This document shows, one piece after another, positions 26,341-35,433 of a stretch of 64,000 nucleotides of DNA. The DNA comes from a bacterium (lineage in GTDB: Bacteria > Bacillota > Bacilli > Lactobacillales > Streptococcaceae). The stretch spans positions 62,001-126,000 of the forward strand of contig CAJNBT010000004.1 in the NCBI GenBank assembly GCA_905221085.1, in the 5' to 3' direction. The notes below the pieces were generated by a model. It saw only the letters and a program-made list of their open reading frames with translations, made no database searches and was not told the origin of the DNA. Within the stretch, counting starts at the first letter, position 1. Every line of letters begins with the position of its first letter. The position numbers and the translations under genes are program-made.

Positions 26341-27240
26341 CTTTTTTCTAATCAGATTCATGCCTAAAATTCCAGCAATAATCAAAGTTGCTCCGATCAC
26401 ATGATAGCTATAAATTGGTTCGTGGAGGATAAGAGCTCCAGCTACAATGGTCAAAACTGTTCCAAGATTTCCAAAGACACTGACGGTTGATGCTCCAAGT
26501 CGAACAATAGCATAGATAGAGAGACTACCAGTAACGATAGAGGCTAAAATTCCCAAATAGAGAATTGAAAGCAGATAAGATACCTGTCCAAGTGGCGCAA
26601 AGTAAGCTAATATGTTCCCCTCTAGATAGTGCGAGGTCAGACTCAGCGTATTAAAGGTGACGAAGCCAACAAATATCACAACAGCTGTCATATCCATAGC
26701 CCGATAGCGTCCTCCTTTGGACTTGCTGAGAATATTGTTTATTGCATTGGCGAGAACAGATCCCAACATCAAGAGAAAGCCAAAGCTAGCAGTCTCAGTA
26801 CCAAAGTTAGCTCCTTTACTAAGGAAGATGAAAACTACTCCTGCTACGGATAAAAATAAAAAGAACTTTTGCAGCAAGCTTGTCTTTTCCTTGAGAAAGA
26901 CCGATGCTAAAAGGAGAGTAAAAATCGGGACAAGAGCCTGTAAAATTCCAGCTTCAGAAGACGATATATACTGTAAAGCAAAGGATTGAAAAATAAAAAA
27001 TAAAAGCGGATAGAAAAGACTCATAGGAAGAATAGAAAGAATATCTTTTCTACTTAAACTCACTCTGATAAGTTTGGTTTGATGTAAAACGACCATTACT
27101 AAAGCTGCGATTGTATAGCGATGCGCTAAGTTTGTGAGAGGACTGGCATAGCCTAAAGCAATCTTAGTAAATAAAAAAGAAAATCCAATGATGGCTGAAA
27201 AGGATAAGGCTGCTAGGTAAGCTTTTGTTTTCTCGTTCAT
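26338..27240 (-). CDS. EamA/DMT-family transporter
   Basis: 300 aa with ten predicted membrane helices in two EamA repeats (about 5-135 and 150-295). Typical features are FLFTKIALGYASPLTNLAHR early, LQALVPIFTLLLASVFLKEK at the end of repeat 1, and GALILHEPIYSYHVIGATLI at the end of repeat 2. It is a drug/metabolite exporter by family; the substrate is unknown. AAAAGGAG precedes the ATG. TACAAT about 80 nt upstream may be its -10. Confidence 0.85.
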   Translation of the reverse strand: MNEKTKAYLAALSFSAIIGFSFLFTKIALGYASPLTNLAHRYTIAALVMVVLHQTKLIRVSLSRKDILSILPMSLFYPLLFFIFQSFALQYISSSEAGILQALVPIFTLLLASVFLKEKTSLLQKFFLFLSVAGVVFIFLSKGANFGTETASFGFLLMLGSVLANAINNILSKSKGGRYRAMDMTAVVIFVGFVTFNTLSLTSHYLEGNILAYFAPLGQVSYLLSILYLGILASIVTGSLSIYAIVRLGASTVSVFGNLGTVLTIVAGALILHEPIYSYHVIGATLIIAGILGMNLIRKK

Positions 27241-27645
27241 AGACTGTTACTCCTTTTAAAAATAGCTATTCTCAAGATTGATTGACTAGAATTCTTTAAG
27301 ACTGTCCTTCCATTGTAGCATAGTAGACTGCTAGATGCTATTTCTAGGATTAGCATTTTATGCCTACTATCACCGTTTATCTAGTTCATTGACTAAAAAG
27401 GATTCAGCAAGTCTGATCTACTTTTCTCGTTCTTGTCTCACAAGTTCTAGCTCGTCTACCTCTTGGAAATTCCTTACTTTGATAGCATAATCCATCATTT
27501 TCCTTGCTTTCTCTTTCTTATATTTACTAATACCTTCTTTATTAGTCAAAAATCATTTCTTATCGTCTTAGAGGTCCCCTTCAAACATCTTTCCAAATCC
27601 CGATTATGCTGTTACTTGATGGATGCTATTTTACACTTCTCCACA
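27241..27645. other. Gene-free stretch with a short open frame remnant
   Basis: No complete gene is seen. On the minus strand 27418-27552 is an open frame of 44 codons without a usable start, reading KYKKEKARKMMDYAIKV then RNFQEVDELELVRQERE to a TAG. Its strongly charged, helical composition looks like the tail of a lost protein. The family is not recognised. Confidence 0.35.
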
Positions 27646-27672
27646 CAAAAAAGCGAGACATTCGTCCCGCCC
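27646..27672 (-). terminator. Terminator downstream of khpA
   Basis: Minus-strand GCGGGAC-GAAT-GTCTCGC (one mismatch) followed by TTTTTT. Confidence 0.85.
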
Positions 27673-27675
27673 TTC

Positions 27676-27915
27676 TTATTTTTCGTCAATAACGATTCTT
27701 ACTTTTTTGTCTTCAGTTGGGACAGAGTAGACAATCGTTCTTATCGCAGAAATAGTGCGACCCTTACGACCGATTACACGACCCACATCACTTTGATCAA
27801 GATCCAAATGATATTCCAAAAATTCTGGTGTATCTTCAATCTTGATAGTTAAGGCATCTGGTTGTGAAATCAAGGGTTTCACAATCGCAATAATGAGATT
27901 TTCAATCGTATCCAT
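27676..27915 (-). CDS. khpA: KH-domain RNA-binding protein KhpA
   Basis: 79 aa, a single KH domain with the GxxG loop in [16 protein letters not shown] (about 44-59). In pneumococcus KhpA dimerises with KhpB/EloR and controls division and elongation. It lies 19 nt after rpsP, the conserved rpsP-khpA order, and ends at a strong terminator. Confidence 0.92.
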   Translation of the reverse strand: MDTIENLIIAIVKPLISQPDALTIKIEDTPEFLEYHLDLDQSDVGRVIGRKGRTISAIRTIVYSVPTEDKKVRIVIDEK

Positions 27916-27934
27916 CTGTCAACCTACTTTAAAC

Positions 27935-28207
27935 TTATTTTGAGAATTTAGAATCGTGGAATTTCTTCAATACACCTTCTTTTGAAAGGATGTTGCGAAC
28001 TGTATCTGAAGGTTGAGCTCCATCAGCCAACCATGCAAGAACTCGGTCTTCTTTCAAAGTTACTTGGTTTTCAGCAACAAGTGGGTTGTAAGTTCCAACT
28101 GTTTCGATGAAACGTCCATCACGTGGTGAACGTGAATCTGCTACGTTGATACGGTAGAAAGGTTTTTTCTTAGAACCCATACGAGTCAAACGGATTTTAA
28201 CTGCCAT
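27935..28207 (-). CDS. rpsP: 30S ribosomal protein bS16
   Basis: 90 aa. [33 protein letters not shown] and VGTYNPL are the canonical bS16 start. It binds 16S rRNA in the 30S body. The ribosome site is weak (AAGAGAC). The promoter and a palindromic leader lie upstream. Confidence 0.97.
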   Translation of the reverse strand: MAVKIRLTRMGSKKKPFYRINVADSRSPRDGRFIETVGTYNPLVAENQVTLKEDRVLAWLADGAQPSDTVRNILSKEGVLKKFHDSKFSK

Positions 28208-28236
28208 TTTAAAGTCTCTTTTCTTATTTTTTATTT

Positions 28237-28298
28237 CGGTGAAATAGCTGAGCTATTTAGCACATGTTCTATTATAGCAGATTTCTGACAGGTGTCAA
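28237..28298 (-). promoter_or_regulatory. rpsP promoter and palindromic leader
   Basis: TTGACA (28293-28298)-16 bp-TATAAT (28271-28276) with TGC extension on the minus strand. Just downstream of +1, AAATAGCTCAGCTATTT is a perfect palindrome around one central base and would form an RNA hairpin in the leader. The promoter is firm; a regulatory role for the hairpin is a guess. Confidence 0.65.
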
Positions 28299-28834
28299 GA
28301 AAAAAACTTGACAGACTATAAAATTTTTAAACCATTTAGAAATTTGTTAGAAGTAGGAAATAAATGTTTGAAAGAAGCTAGCCGTGAATACTATTTTAGA
28401 AACATTTTATAAAGACCATCAACTCAAACCCTCCATATCTCCTGAACAAGTTTTGCATGCTTGACTCCTAAATCCCAAGCCCGTTCCCAAACGAATATCA
28501 AGGATTTTAAGAACGATATCTACTAATTAATTTATAAAATATGAATTAATAGATTCTAAATAGAGGAATAATTTAGTTCTGTAAAAATTAACTTCTACAC
28601 CTATAACGCTTATTCTGACAGACTTTATAACAGTCTAAGAAAAAAGTAGAGATTCATACAGTATCTAGATTTTCCAAAAAATTTTTATCATAAAATATTA
28701 TTAACGAAACTATCCAAACCAAATCCGATGCATTGCTTCAAAGAATTCTTTAGTTGTTTGACTATCGAGGGCTTTTATTAAAAAAATTTTTCAAATAATT
28801 GCCACCTTGGCACATAAATTCTTGCTTTCTAAAT
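28299..28834. other. Gene-free A+T-rich stretch with a nonsense-broken remnant
   Basis: About 540 bp without an intact gene. On the plus strand, 28372-28527 stays open apart from one TGA at 28462: AVNTILETFYKDHQLKPSI, SPEQVLHA, stop, LLNPKPVPKRISRILRTI. This looks like a decayed coding fragment of unknown family. The rest shows no clear RNA or repeat. Confidence 0.35.
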
Positions 28835-28887
28835 TTGAATGTGATATATTTATAACATAAAATTTAAGTGTTATATATTTATAACAC
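28835..28887 (+). promoter_or_regulatory. Promoter with two operator-like palindromes
   Basis: TTGAAT (28835-28840)-17 bp-TAAAAT (28858-28863). The palindrome GTGATATATTTATAACAT fills the spacer (28841-28858), and a second, GTGTTATATATTTATAACAC, covers the region just after +1 (28868-28887). Their centres are 28 bp apart. This is a strong layout for repression by the XRE protein encoded at the end of the operon. Confidence 0.65.
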
Positions 28888-28903
28888 AAAAAAGGAGTCT
28901 ATC

Positions 28904-29500
28904 ATGAAAAAAAGTCAAAAAATGCGTGGCCTCATTGCAATGATTGCCGTAGCTCTCTTTATTGATTTTATTGTTTTATTTGGTTCTAATCTTAGTTGGG
29001 GACCCAAGTTAGTTATTACTGGTATTTCAGTGTCAGGTCAGATTGTAGCTATTTGGAGCTGGCTACATACGAAACCACGGCCTCATAAGATTCAGAAAGA
29101 TAAGGGAAAGACTATTTTTGACTTGTCTGCTAAGCTTTACACGATACTTGTGTTTGCAGCAAGCATTTTTTATACAGTAGGAATTTGGGTTGCGACCCCT
29201 AGCGTAAGTTCTGGTATTAGAGAATGGATTTTGGGAATTATCCTCGTTATTGAAGTGATTCTATTTGGTCTTTTCTCTTTAAAAAATGTCAAGGAAACTC
29301 CGGACGAACGCTTTTATGCTAATTTAGCAAAGGCAGCTAGCTTGGTGTTTGTTTTTATACTAGGCGCACTGATGATCCTAGCAGTTATCATTGGGTATAT
29401 GGGGTCTCTCACTCTTTACATGGGACAGATATTTATTATCATAGCTGCCTTGATTTGCATCTTTGCGGTTGTCTATTTTATCTTGGAACGTAGAGGATAA
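28904..29500 (+). CDS. Multi-pass membrane protein of an XRE-linked module
   Basis: 198 aa from MKKSQKMRGLIAM, whose AAAAGGAG site fits; a longer frame upstream would begin inside the second palindrome. About six hydrophobic segments are visible, with a conserved-looking TPDERFYANLAKAAS cytoplasmic loop. Not recognised beyond 'membrane protein paired with a small XRE regulator', a common two-gene arrangement in Firmicutes. The downstream regulator gene starts 2 nt after the stop. Confidence 0.7.
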   Translation: MKKSQKMRGLIAMIAVALFIDFIVLFGSNLSWGPKLVITGISVSGQIVAIWSWLHTKPRPHKIQKDKGKTIFDLSAKLYTILVFAASIFYTVGIWVATPSVSSGIREWILGIILVIEVILFGLFSLKNVKETPDERFYANLAKAASLVFVFILGALMILAVIIGYMGSLTLYMGQIFIIIAALICIFAVVYFILERRG

Positions 29501-29502
29501 GC

Positions 29503-29727
29503 ATGGCCAAAGAAAGCAAGATTATTACTAATCTCAAATCTGTTCGTGAGTCCACAGGCATGACCCAGCAGGAGTTAGCCGACCGCATCGGCATGCGACG
29601 CGAGACAATTCTGCACTTGGAAAATAATCGTTACAACCCTTCGCTGGAAATGGCTCTTAAAATTGCTCAAGTTTTTAATCTGAAAGTAGAAGACCTCTTT
29701 GAACTCAGACAGAAAGAGGAAGCATAA
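29503..29727 (+). CDS. Small XRE-family transcriptional regulator
   Basis: 74 aa consisting almost only of one Cro/CI helix-turn-helix: LKSVRESTGMTQQELADRIG, MRRETILHLENNRYNPSLE, ALKIAQVFNLKVEDLF. This is the short YozG-like type often encoded with a membrane protein. It probably represses the shared promoter through the two palindromes. Spacing to the membrane gene is 2 nt. Confidence 0.85.
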   Translation: MAKESKIITNLKSVRESTGMTQQELADRIGMRRETILHLENNRYNPSLEMALKIAQVFNLKVEDLFELRQKEEA

Positions 29728-29974
29728 TTCTTTTCGAGACCTAGTATTAAGTTCATTGATTAATTAGGAATTGAAGGCAAAAGAAAAAATCCTTTGAAAA
29801 TGTTCTCTTTTAAAATATAGTAATTCTTTCGAATTAACGTTTACTAATTGTGATGCTTTACGAGCTTTCTTAAGATCTGGTTCCCTAAATACTTTGAGTA
29901 CACTTATGGCATTGATGCCCCTAAGCAAGCGACTTTCTGGTTGTCTTCCTCTTAAACTGTCTTGTCACTAATAT
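29728..29974. other. Gene-free stretch with a minus-strand open remnant
   Basis: The minus strand from 29964 to 29764 is open for 66 codons with no ATG and no ribosome site. It reads RQPESRLLRGINAISVLKV then FREPDLKKARKASQLVN and ends YFKREHFQRIFSFAFNS. It is probably the C-terminal remnant of a deleted gene; the family is not recognised. Confidence 0.35.
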
Positions 29975-30003
29975 TTGAAATCCACTTCCTTTTAGGGTAC
30001 AAT
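29975..30003 (+). promoter_or_regulatory. slrA promoter
   Basis: TTGAAA-17 bp-TACAAT, about 30 nt before the slrA ATG, which has GAGAGGAAC. Confidence 0.7.
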
Positions 30004-30032
30004 GGTAGAAATGAATTTTTGAGAGGAACAGA

Positions 30033-30836
30033 ATGAAAAAACTAGCAACCCTTCTTTTACTATCCACTGTAGCCCTAGCTGGATGTAGCAACATCCAACG
30101 TAGTTTGCGTGGTGATGACTATGTAGATTCTAGCTTAGCCGCTGAGGAAAGCTCCAAAGTAGCAGCCCAATCTGCCAAGGAGTTAAACGATGCTTTAACA
30201 AATGAGAATGCCAATTTCCCACAACTATCTAAAGAAGTTGCTGAAGACGAGGCTGAAGTGATTCTCCACACAAGCCAAGGTGATATTCGCATTAAGCTCT
30301 TCCCTAAGCTCGCTCCTCTAGCAGTTGAAAACTTTCTCACTCATGCCAAAGAAGGCTACTATAACGGCGTTACCTTCCACCGTGTCATCGATGGCTTCAT
30401 GGTTCAAACTGGAGATCCAAAAGGGGACGGTACAGGTGGTCAGTCTATCTGGCATGACAAGGATAAGACTAAAGACAAGGGAACTGGTTTCAAGAACGAG
30501 ATTACTCCTTATCTCTATAACATCCGTGGCGCTCTTTCTATGGCTAATACTGGTCAACCAAACACCAATGGTAGCCAGTTCTTCATCAACCAAAACTCTA
30601 CAGATACCTCTGCTAAACTCCCTACAAGCAAGTATCCAAAGAAAATCATTGAAGCCTACAAAGAAGGGGGAAACCCTAGTCTAGATGGCAAACACCCAGT
30701 CTTTGGTCAAGTGATTGACGGTATGGATGTTGTAGATAAGATTGCTAAAGCCGAAAAAGATGAAAAAGACAAGCCAACTACTGCTATCACAATCGATAGC
30801 ATCGAAGTGGTGAAAGACTACGATTTTAAATCTTAA
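30033..30836 (+). CDS. slrA: Cyclophilin-type peptidyl-prolyl isomerase lipoprotein SlrA
   Basis: 267 aa. A lipoprotein signal ends in the lipobox LAGC (Cys18). An Ala/Glu-rich linker (about 30-70) leads to a cyclophilin domain from about residue 75: [35 protein letters not shown] (Arg-Phe-Met-Gln catalytic surface), [31 protein letters not shown]. It is exported, lipid-anchored and folds proteins outside the membrane. In pneumococcus SlrA contributes to colonisation. It is monocistronic with a strong shared terminator. Confidence 0.93.
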   Translation: MKKLATLLLLSTVALAGCSNIQRSLRGDDYVDSSLAAEESSKVAAQSAKELNDALTNENANFPQLSKEVAEDEAEVILHTSQGDIRIKLFPKLAPLAVENFLTHAKEGYYNGVTFHRVIDGFMVQTGDPKGDGTGGQSIWHDKDKTKDKGTGFKNEITPYLYNIRGALSMANTGQPNTNGSQFFINQNSTDTSAKLPTSKYPKKIIEAYKEGGNPSLDGKHPVFGQVIDGMDVVDKIAKAEKDEKDKPTTAITIDSIEVVKDYDFKS

Positions 30837-30852
30837 AAATCCTAAAAACCTA

Positions 30853-30888
30853 AAAAATACAGTACCCACATTCGGTACTGTATTTCTT
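30853..30888. terminator. Bidirectional terminator between slrA and the ABC-F gene
   Basis: A perfect 12-bp stem AAATACAGTACC / GGTACTGTATTT with a 7-nt loop and A/T runs on both sides. Confidence 0.9.
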
Positions 30889-30900
30889 TTATCCTTATTT

Positions 30901-32442
30901 TTAAGTTAAATTATTAAAATCCCAGATTTGGTCCATCCAGCCTTCATAGAAGTCTGGTTCGTGGCAGACCATAAGGATAGATCCCTTGTATTCTTTGAGA
31001 GCGCGTTTGAGTTCATCCTTGGCATCCACATCCAAATGGTTGGTCGGCTCGTCAAGTACTAACACATTGTTTTCACGATTCATCAAGAGACAGAAACGAA
31101 CCTTGGCTTGTTCCCCACCTGACAAAACCTGAATTTGGCTTTCGATATGCTTAGTTGTCAGACCACAACGGGCAAGGGCTGCACGAACTTCTGCTTGGTT
31201 AAGGGCAGGAAAGGCATTCCAGACAGCTTCAAGTGGGGTTTGGCGATTGCCCCCTTCTACTTCCTGTTCAAAGTATCCAAGTTCTAGGTAGTCACCGCGT
31301 TCAACTTCCCCAGCGATTGGCGGAATAATACCCAAGAGAGACTTCAAGAGAGTTGTTTTCCCGATACCATTTGCCCCGATAATAGCAACCTTTTGATTGC
31401 GTTCAAAGGTAAGATTCAAAGGCTTAGTAAGAGGACGGACATAACCAATCTGCAAATCCTTGGCTTGGAAGATAAAGCGCCCTGGCGTACGAGCTGATTT
31501 GAAATCAAAGGATGGTTTTGGTTTCTCACTTTGGAGTTCGATAATATCCATCTTATCCAATTTCTTCTGACGAGACATGGCCATGTTTCGTGTTGCAACA
31601 CGCGCTTTATTACGAGCGACAAAGTCCTTGAGATCTGCAATCTCTTTCTGCTGACGTTCGTAGGCCGCTTCTAGCTGAGATTTCTTCATGGCATAGACTT
31701 CTTGGAACTGGTAGTAGTCACCAGAGTAACGCGTCAGCTGTTGATTTTCCACATGATAGACGATATTGATAACGTCATTTAAGAATGGAATATCGTGTGA
31801 AATGAGGACAAAGGCATTCTCATAGTTTTGGAGATAGCGCTTGAGCCAGTCAATATGTTCAGCATCCAAGTAGTTAGTCGGCTCATCCAGAAGCAAGATA
31901 TCTGGCTTTTCAAGGAGAAGCTTGGCCAAAAGAACCTTAGTTCTTTGTCCCCCTGACAAAGAGGTTACATCCGTATCCATGCCAAAGTCCATGACACCAA
32001 GAGCACGCGCTACTTCGTCAATCTTAGCATCCAAGGTGTAAAAATCACGACTCTCCAAACGGTCTTGGAGTTCTCCCACTTCTTCCATGAGAGCATCAAC
32101 ATCCGCTCCGTCTTCAGCCATTTCCATATAGAGATCATTGATACGGGCTTCAGCTTTGAATAGCTCATCAAATGCCGTACGGAGCACATCACGCACCGAC
32201 TGCCCTTCAGCAAGGACAGAGTGCTGATCCAAGTAACCAGCGGTCACATATTTGGACCATTCAACCTTCCCTTCATCTGGCAACATCTTACCAGTTACAA
32301 TGCTCATAAAGGTCGATTTCCCTTCACCATTAGCACCAACCAGACCGATATGTTCCCCCTTGAGGAGACGGAAGGACACATCTTCAAAAATTGCACGGTC
32401 ACCAAAACCATGACTCAGATTTTTAACTTCTAAAATACTCAT
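30901..32442 (-). CDS. ABC-F family ATPase
   Basis: 513 aa with two nucleotide-binding domains and no membrane segment. NBD1 has GANGEGKST, LSGGQRTKVLLAKLL and LLLDEPTNYLD; NBD2 has GANGIGKTTLLK, LSGGEQAKVRFCLLM and LVLDEPTNHLD. Between them lies the charged ABC-F linker (about 240-310, KSQLEAAYERQQKEIADLK) that reaches into the ribosome. This group acts on translating ribosomes (EttA/YkpA-like) rather than in transport; exact subfamily and antibiotic protection cannot be told. It is the last gene of a yutD-rlmN-vanZ-ABC-F run, 1 nt after the VanZ-like gene. Confidence 0.88.
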   Translation of the reverse strand: MSILEVKNLSHGFGDRAIFEDVSFRLLKGEHIGLVGANGEGKSTFMSIVTGKMLPDEGKVEWSKYVTAGYLDQHSVLAEGQSVRDVLRTAFDELFKAEARINDLYMEMAEDGADVDALMEEVGELQDRLESRDFYTLDAKIDEVARALGVMDFGMDTDVTSLSGGQRTKVLLAKLLLEKPDILLLDEPTNYLDAEHIDWLKRYLQNYENAFVLISHDIPFLNDVINIVYHVENQQLTRYSGDYYQFQEVYAMKKSQLEAAYERQQKEIADLKDFVARNKARVATRNMAMSRQKKLDKMDIIELQSEKPKPSFDFKSARTPGRFIFQAKDLQIGYVRPLTKPLNLTFERNQKVAIIGANGIGKTTLLKSLLGIIPPIAGEVERGDYLELGYFEQEVEGGNRQTPLEAVWNAFPALNQAEVRAALARCGLTTKHIESQIQVLSGGEQAKVRFCLLMNRENNVLVLDEPTNHLDVDAKDELKRALKEYKGSILMVCHEPDFYEGWMDQIWDFNNLT

Positions 32443-32443
32443 T

Positions 32444-32926
32444 TTAATTCCTTATCTTGTTTTTATGTAATTGTTTATAGAGGAGCCAAGCCAAATAGCC
32501 ACCCAAGGTATTGGTCCACAAATCATCAACCTCAAAGACGCGATTAAAATCAAAGAAAAAGTCCAAAACTAACTGCATACACTCAATTCCAAGACTTAAG
32601 AGAAAACTGAAAACAATGACTTTTTTTGTCTGTCTTAAGGAAGGAAACAGATAGATGAGTTGAAAGACCAGAGGGAAGAGCAAGAAGACATTGAGGATAT
32701 TTTGTAGAAAAATCCAACATAATTGTCCCACATCACTCACTTCACCCAGTTTCCAGAGAGAATTGAAAGGAGTCAAAAGAAAAACCAGGCGTCCAAGATG
32801 CTGAATACCTGGAGTTTCCACTCCCACGGGAGATTGTTCTTGAGGAGTAAAGCAAAAATAGACGATACAAATGCTATAGAAAATGACCCCCCAGATCAAA
32901 ATATGATTATAAGTCTTCTTCATCAT
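32444..32926 (-). CDS. VanZ-like membrane protein
   Basis: 160 aa with four membrane helices. Features are ILIWGVIFYSICIVYFCFTP, a GRLVFLLTPFNSLW loop, and the family motif SLGIECMQLVLDFFFDFNRVFEVDDLWTNTLGG read in two parts. VanZ-like proteins are small integral proteins linked in some bacteria to glycopeptide tolerance; the function here is unknown. Its ATG overlaps the rlmN stop (TAATG). Confidence 0.82.
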   Translation of the reverse strand: MMKKTYNHILIWGVIFYSICIVYFCFTPQEQSPVGVETPGIQHLGRLVFLLTPFNSLWKLGEVSDVGQLCWIFLQNILNVFLLFPLVFQLIYLFPSLRQTKKVIVFSFLLSLGIECMQLVLDFFFDFNRVFEVDDLWTNTLGGYLAWLLYKQLHKNKIRN

Positions 32927-34011
32927 TAAGGATTGACTGCTGCAACTGCTTTCTGGCGGTCACGTTTCATTGTATTGGAACGCAATTGTCCACAAGCTGC
33001 ATCAATATCTGTTCCGTGCTCTTGACGAACAACACAGTTGACCCCTTTTTTCTTAAGCGTATCATAGAAGGCCAGGACGCGCTCTTTAGGACTACGGCTA
33101 TATTGGTCATGCTCACTAACTGGGTTATAAGGAATCAAGTTTACATAAGACAATTTCTTGATATTCTTGAGCAATTCAGCCAATTCCAAGGCTTGTTCTA
33201 CACCATCATTGACTTCATTGAGCATGATGTATTCAAAGGTCACACGACGGTTGGTTGTTTCGATATAGTACTCAATAGCAGCAAAGAGTTTTTCAATCGG
33301 AAAGGCACGGTTAATCTTCATGATGCTTGAGCGCAATTCATTGTTAGGTGCGTGAAGGGAAACGGCAAGATTGACCTGAACACCTTCATTAGCAAAATCA
33401 CGAATTTTATGGGCCAAACCTGAGGTTGAAACCGTAATATGACGAGCACCGATGGCCATTCCCTTGTCATCATTGATAGTACGAACGAAATTTAAGACAT
33501 TGTTGTAGTTATCAAATGGTTCACCAATTCCCATGACAACGATATGACTGACGCGTTCGTCCTGACCACGCTCATCAAAGTATTTCTGAACCAGCATGAT
33601 TTGCGCTACGATTTCACCGTTATTGAGGTCACGTTGTTTCTTAATCAAACCAGAGGCGCAGAAGGTACAACCGATATTACAGCCGACCTGAGTGGTCACA
33701 CAGACTGACAAACCATAGTGCTGTCTCATCAATACTGTCTCAATCAGCATTCCATCTGGCAACTCAAAGAGATATTTGACCGTACCATCAGCAGACTCTT
33801 GCACAATACGTTGTTTTAAGGGATTGACTACAAATTGGTCATTAAGCTTAGCAATCAAATCCTTGGAAAGGTTGGTCATCTCTTCAAATGACTGGACACG
33901 TTTACGGTAAAGCCATTCCCAGATTTGATCTGCACGGAATTTCTTTTCTCCCTGCTCCAAAACCCATTCCTGCATGGTTTGACGTGTTAAACTATAAATT
34001 GACGGTTTCAT
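32926..34011 (-). CDS. rlmN: 23S rRNA/tRNA adenine C2-methyltransferase RlmN
   Basis: 361 aa radical SAM enzyme. The cluster motif is CNIGCTFC (C111, C115, C118), and the family-specific methyl-carrying Cys lies in AACGQL near the C-terminus (about 340). [12 protein letters not shown] and [13 protein letters not shown] are SAM-binding parts. It methylates A2503 of 23S rRNA and A37 of some tRNAs. It follows the yutD gene by 20 nt. Confidence 0.95.
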   Translation of the reverse strand: MKPSIYSLTRQTMQEWVLEQGEKKFRADQIWEWLYRKRVQSFEEMTNLSKDLIAKLNDQFVVNPLKQRIVQESADGTVKYLFELPDGMLIETVLMRQHYGLSVCVTTQVGCNIGCTFCASGLIKKQRDLNNGEIVAQIMLVQKYFDERGQDERVSHIVVMGIGEPFDNYNNVLNFVRTINDDKGMAIGARHITVSTSGLAHKIRDFANEGVQVNLAVSLHAPNNELRSSIMKINRAFPIEKLFAAIEYYIETTNRRVTFEYIMLNEVNDGVEQALELAELLKNIKKLSYVNLIPYNPVSEHDQYSRSPKERVLAFYDTLKKKGVNCVVRQEHGTDIDAACGQLRSNTMKRDRQKAVAAVNP

Positions 34012-34031
34012 TTCTTCTCCTTATTCTCTAC

Positions 34032-34562
34032 TCACTTCTGACGAATGACAAAATGACGTTGCCCCTTGTCCTCTTTCTGAGAATGCTGGTCTTTCTGACG
34101 ACGTCTATTTTTCTTATCTGCATTCGGTTTTCGTTTAGTTTGAGCCGGTTTCTTTCCTTTTCTAGAAGGCTGTTCTTCTTCCTTCTTACGCATTTTCTTG
34201 TCAAATGATGCTCGCTTAGGGGCTTCATTTTCTAAGACAAAATAGGCACAACCATAACTACAATACTCTAAAAGATAGTCTTGTAAACGACTGATTTTTT
34301 CAAGTTTTTCTTCTGTTCGATCATCCTTATAAAAACCTCGTAGGCGAAGCTGTTCGTTGCTCCAGTCTCCCACGATATAATCAAACTTAGTTAAGACTTC
34401 TGAAAAACGCTGATTAAAAGTCGTCACATCAAAGGCTTCCTTGCTATTTTCCACCAAGGAAAAAGCTATCCCTTCCGTTTCAACCTTGTCCCCGTGTAAA
34501 TGGAACTCAGGACCAGGAAACTTGTTATAGTTGTATAATTCAGGTGCAATTTCTTTTCGCAT
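34032..34562 (-). CDS. YutD-like protein with long basic tail
   Basis: 176 aa. The first 115 residues match the YutD (DUF1027) family: ELYNYNKFPGPEFHLHGDKV, VTTFNQRFSEVLTKFDYIVG, LLEYCSYGCAYFVLEN. From about residue 120 the protein is almost only Lys/Arg/Gln (KKMRKKEEEQPSRKGKK onward), a low-complexity tail that could bind RNA. The function is unknown; conserved position before rlmN suggests a translation link. Confidence 0.8.
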   Translation of the reverse strand: MRKEIAPELYNYNKFPGPEFHLHGDKVETEGIAFSLVENSKEAFDVTTFNQRFSEVLTKFDYIVGDWSNEQLRLRGFYKDDRTEEKLEKISRLQDYLLEYCSYGCAYFVLENEAPKRASFDKKMRKKEEEQPSRKGKKPAQTKRKPNADKKNRRRQKDQHSQKEDKGQRHFVIRQK

Positions 34563-34639
34563 AGATATCCTTTTTCCACGATTACTTAATACTTTATTCT
34601 ACCATAATTTCTAGCAGTTAGCACGTTTCTCATAAAAAT

Positions 34640-34672
34640 GAAAAAAGTCTGACGATTTTGTCAGACAAAAAT
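34640..34672 (-). terminator. Terminator downstream of sodA
   Basis: GTCTGAC-AAAATC-GTCAGAC perfect 7-bp stem followed by TTTTTT on the minus strand, 50 nt after the sodA stop. Confidence 0.85.
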
Positions 34673-34723
34673 AATATAACCTTAAAAAGAGAAGAACAAT
34701 TCTTCCCTCCATATATCATATCA

Positions 34724-35329
34724 TTATTTAGCAGCTGCGTACAATTCATCTACTTTGTTCCAGTTGATCACTGAGAAGAAAGCTTTGATGTAGTCAGGAC
34801 GCACGTTGCGGTATTTCACGTAGTAAGCATGTTCCCAAACGTCCAAGCCCAAGATTGGTTTTTTACCTTCTGAGATTGGTGTGTCTTGGTTTGCTGTTGA
34901 AGTCACTTCAAGTTTCCCTTCTTTGTTGACAACCAACCATGCCCAGCCAGAACCAAAACGAGTTGTTGCTGCTGCAGTGAAGGCTGCTTGGAATTCTTCA
35001 AATGAACCAAATGTTGCATCGATTGCTGCTGCAAGTTCTGCTGATGGAGCTGTTTTTTCAGGAGTCATCAATTCCCAGAAAAGAGCGTGGTTCAAGTGTC
35101 CACCACCGTTGTTGATAAGTGCTTGACGGATATCAGCTGGGATAGATTCTACATCAGCAAGCAAAGCTTCAAGGTCTTCACCGATTTCAGGGTGTTTTTC
35201 TAGAGCTGCATTAGCATTGTTGACATAAGTTTGATGGTGTTTGTCATGGTGCAAGTGCATTGTTTCCACATCGATGTATGGTTCCAAAGCGTCGTATGCA
35301 TATGGAAGATCTGGTAAGATAATAGCCAT
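34724..35329 (-). CDS. sodA: Manganese superoxide dismutase
   Basis: 201 aa. Metal ligands are in MHLHHDKHH (His27), [10 protein letters not shown] (His about 81), and [11 protein letters not shown] (Asp and His about 163/167). GGAxxQ-type surroundings and overall composition favour the Mn/cambialistic class. It is cytoplasmic and detoxifies superoxide, important because these streptococci lack catalase. It is monocistronic, with a TTGAAA-17-TATCAT promoter, and followed by a strong terminator. Confidence 0.95.
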   Translation of the reverse strand: MAIILPDLPYAYDALEPYIDVETMHLHHDKHHQTYVNNANAALEKHPEIGEDLEALLADVESIPADIRQALINNGGGHLNHALFWELMTPEKTAPSAELAAAIDATFGSFEEFQAAFTAAATTRFGSGWAWLVVNKEGKLEVTSTANQDTPISEGKKPILGLDVWEHAYYVKYRNVRPDYIKAFFSVINWNKVDELYAAAK

Positions 35330-35360
35330 CTGTAATACCTCTTTTTCTTTCTATATGAAA

Positions 35361-35389
35361 ATGATAACGCAAACATTCACTTTTTTCAA
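35361..35389 (-). promoter_or_regulatory. sodA promoter
   Basis: TTGAAA (35384-35389)-17 bp-TATCAT (35361-35366) on the minus strand, about 30 nt before the ATG with AAGAGG. Confidence 0.65.
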
Positions 35390-35433
35390 GTTTTTTGCTT
35401 ATAGATGAAGAAATCACTGAAATACTTTCTAAT

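Noticed and set aside
27463..27852. 129-codon plus-strand frame
   Set aside because: It runs antisense over khpA and its terminator; it is a shadow without a ribosome site.
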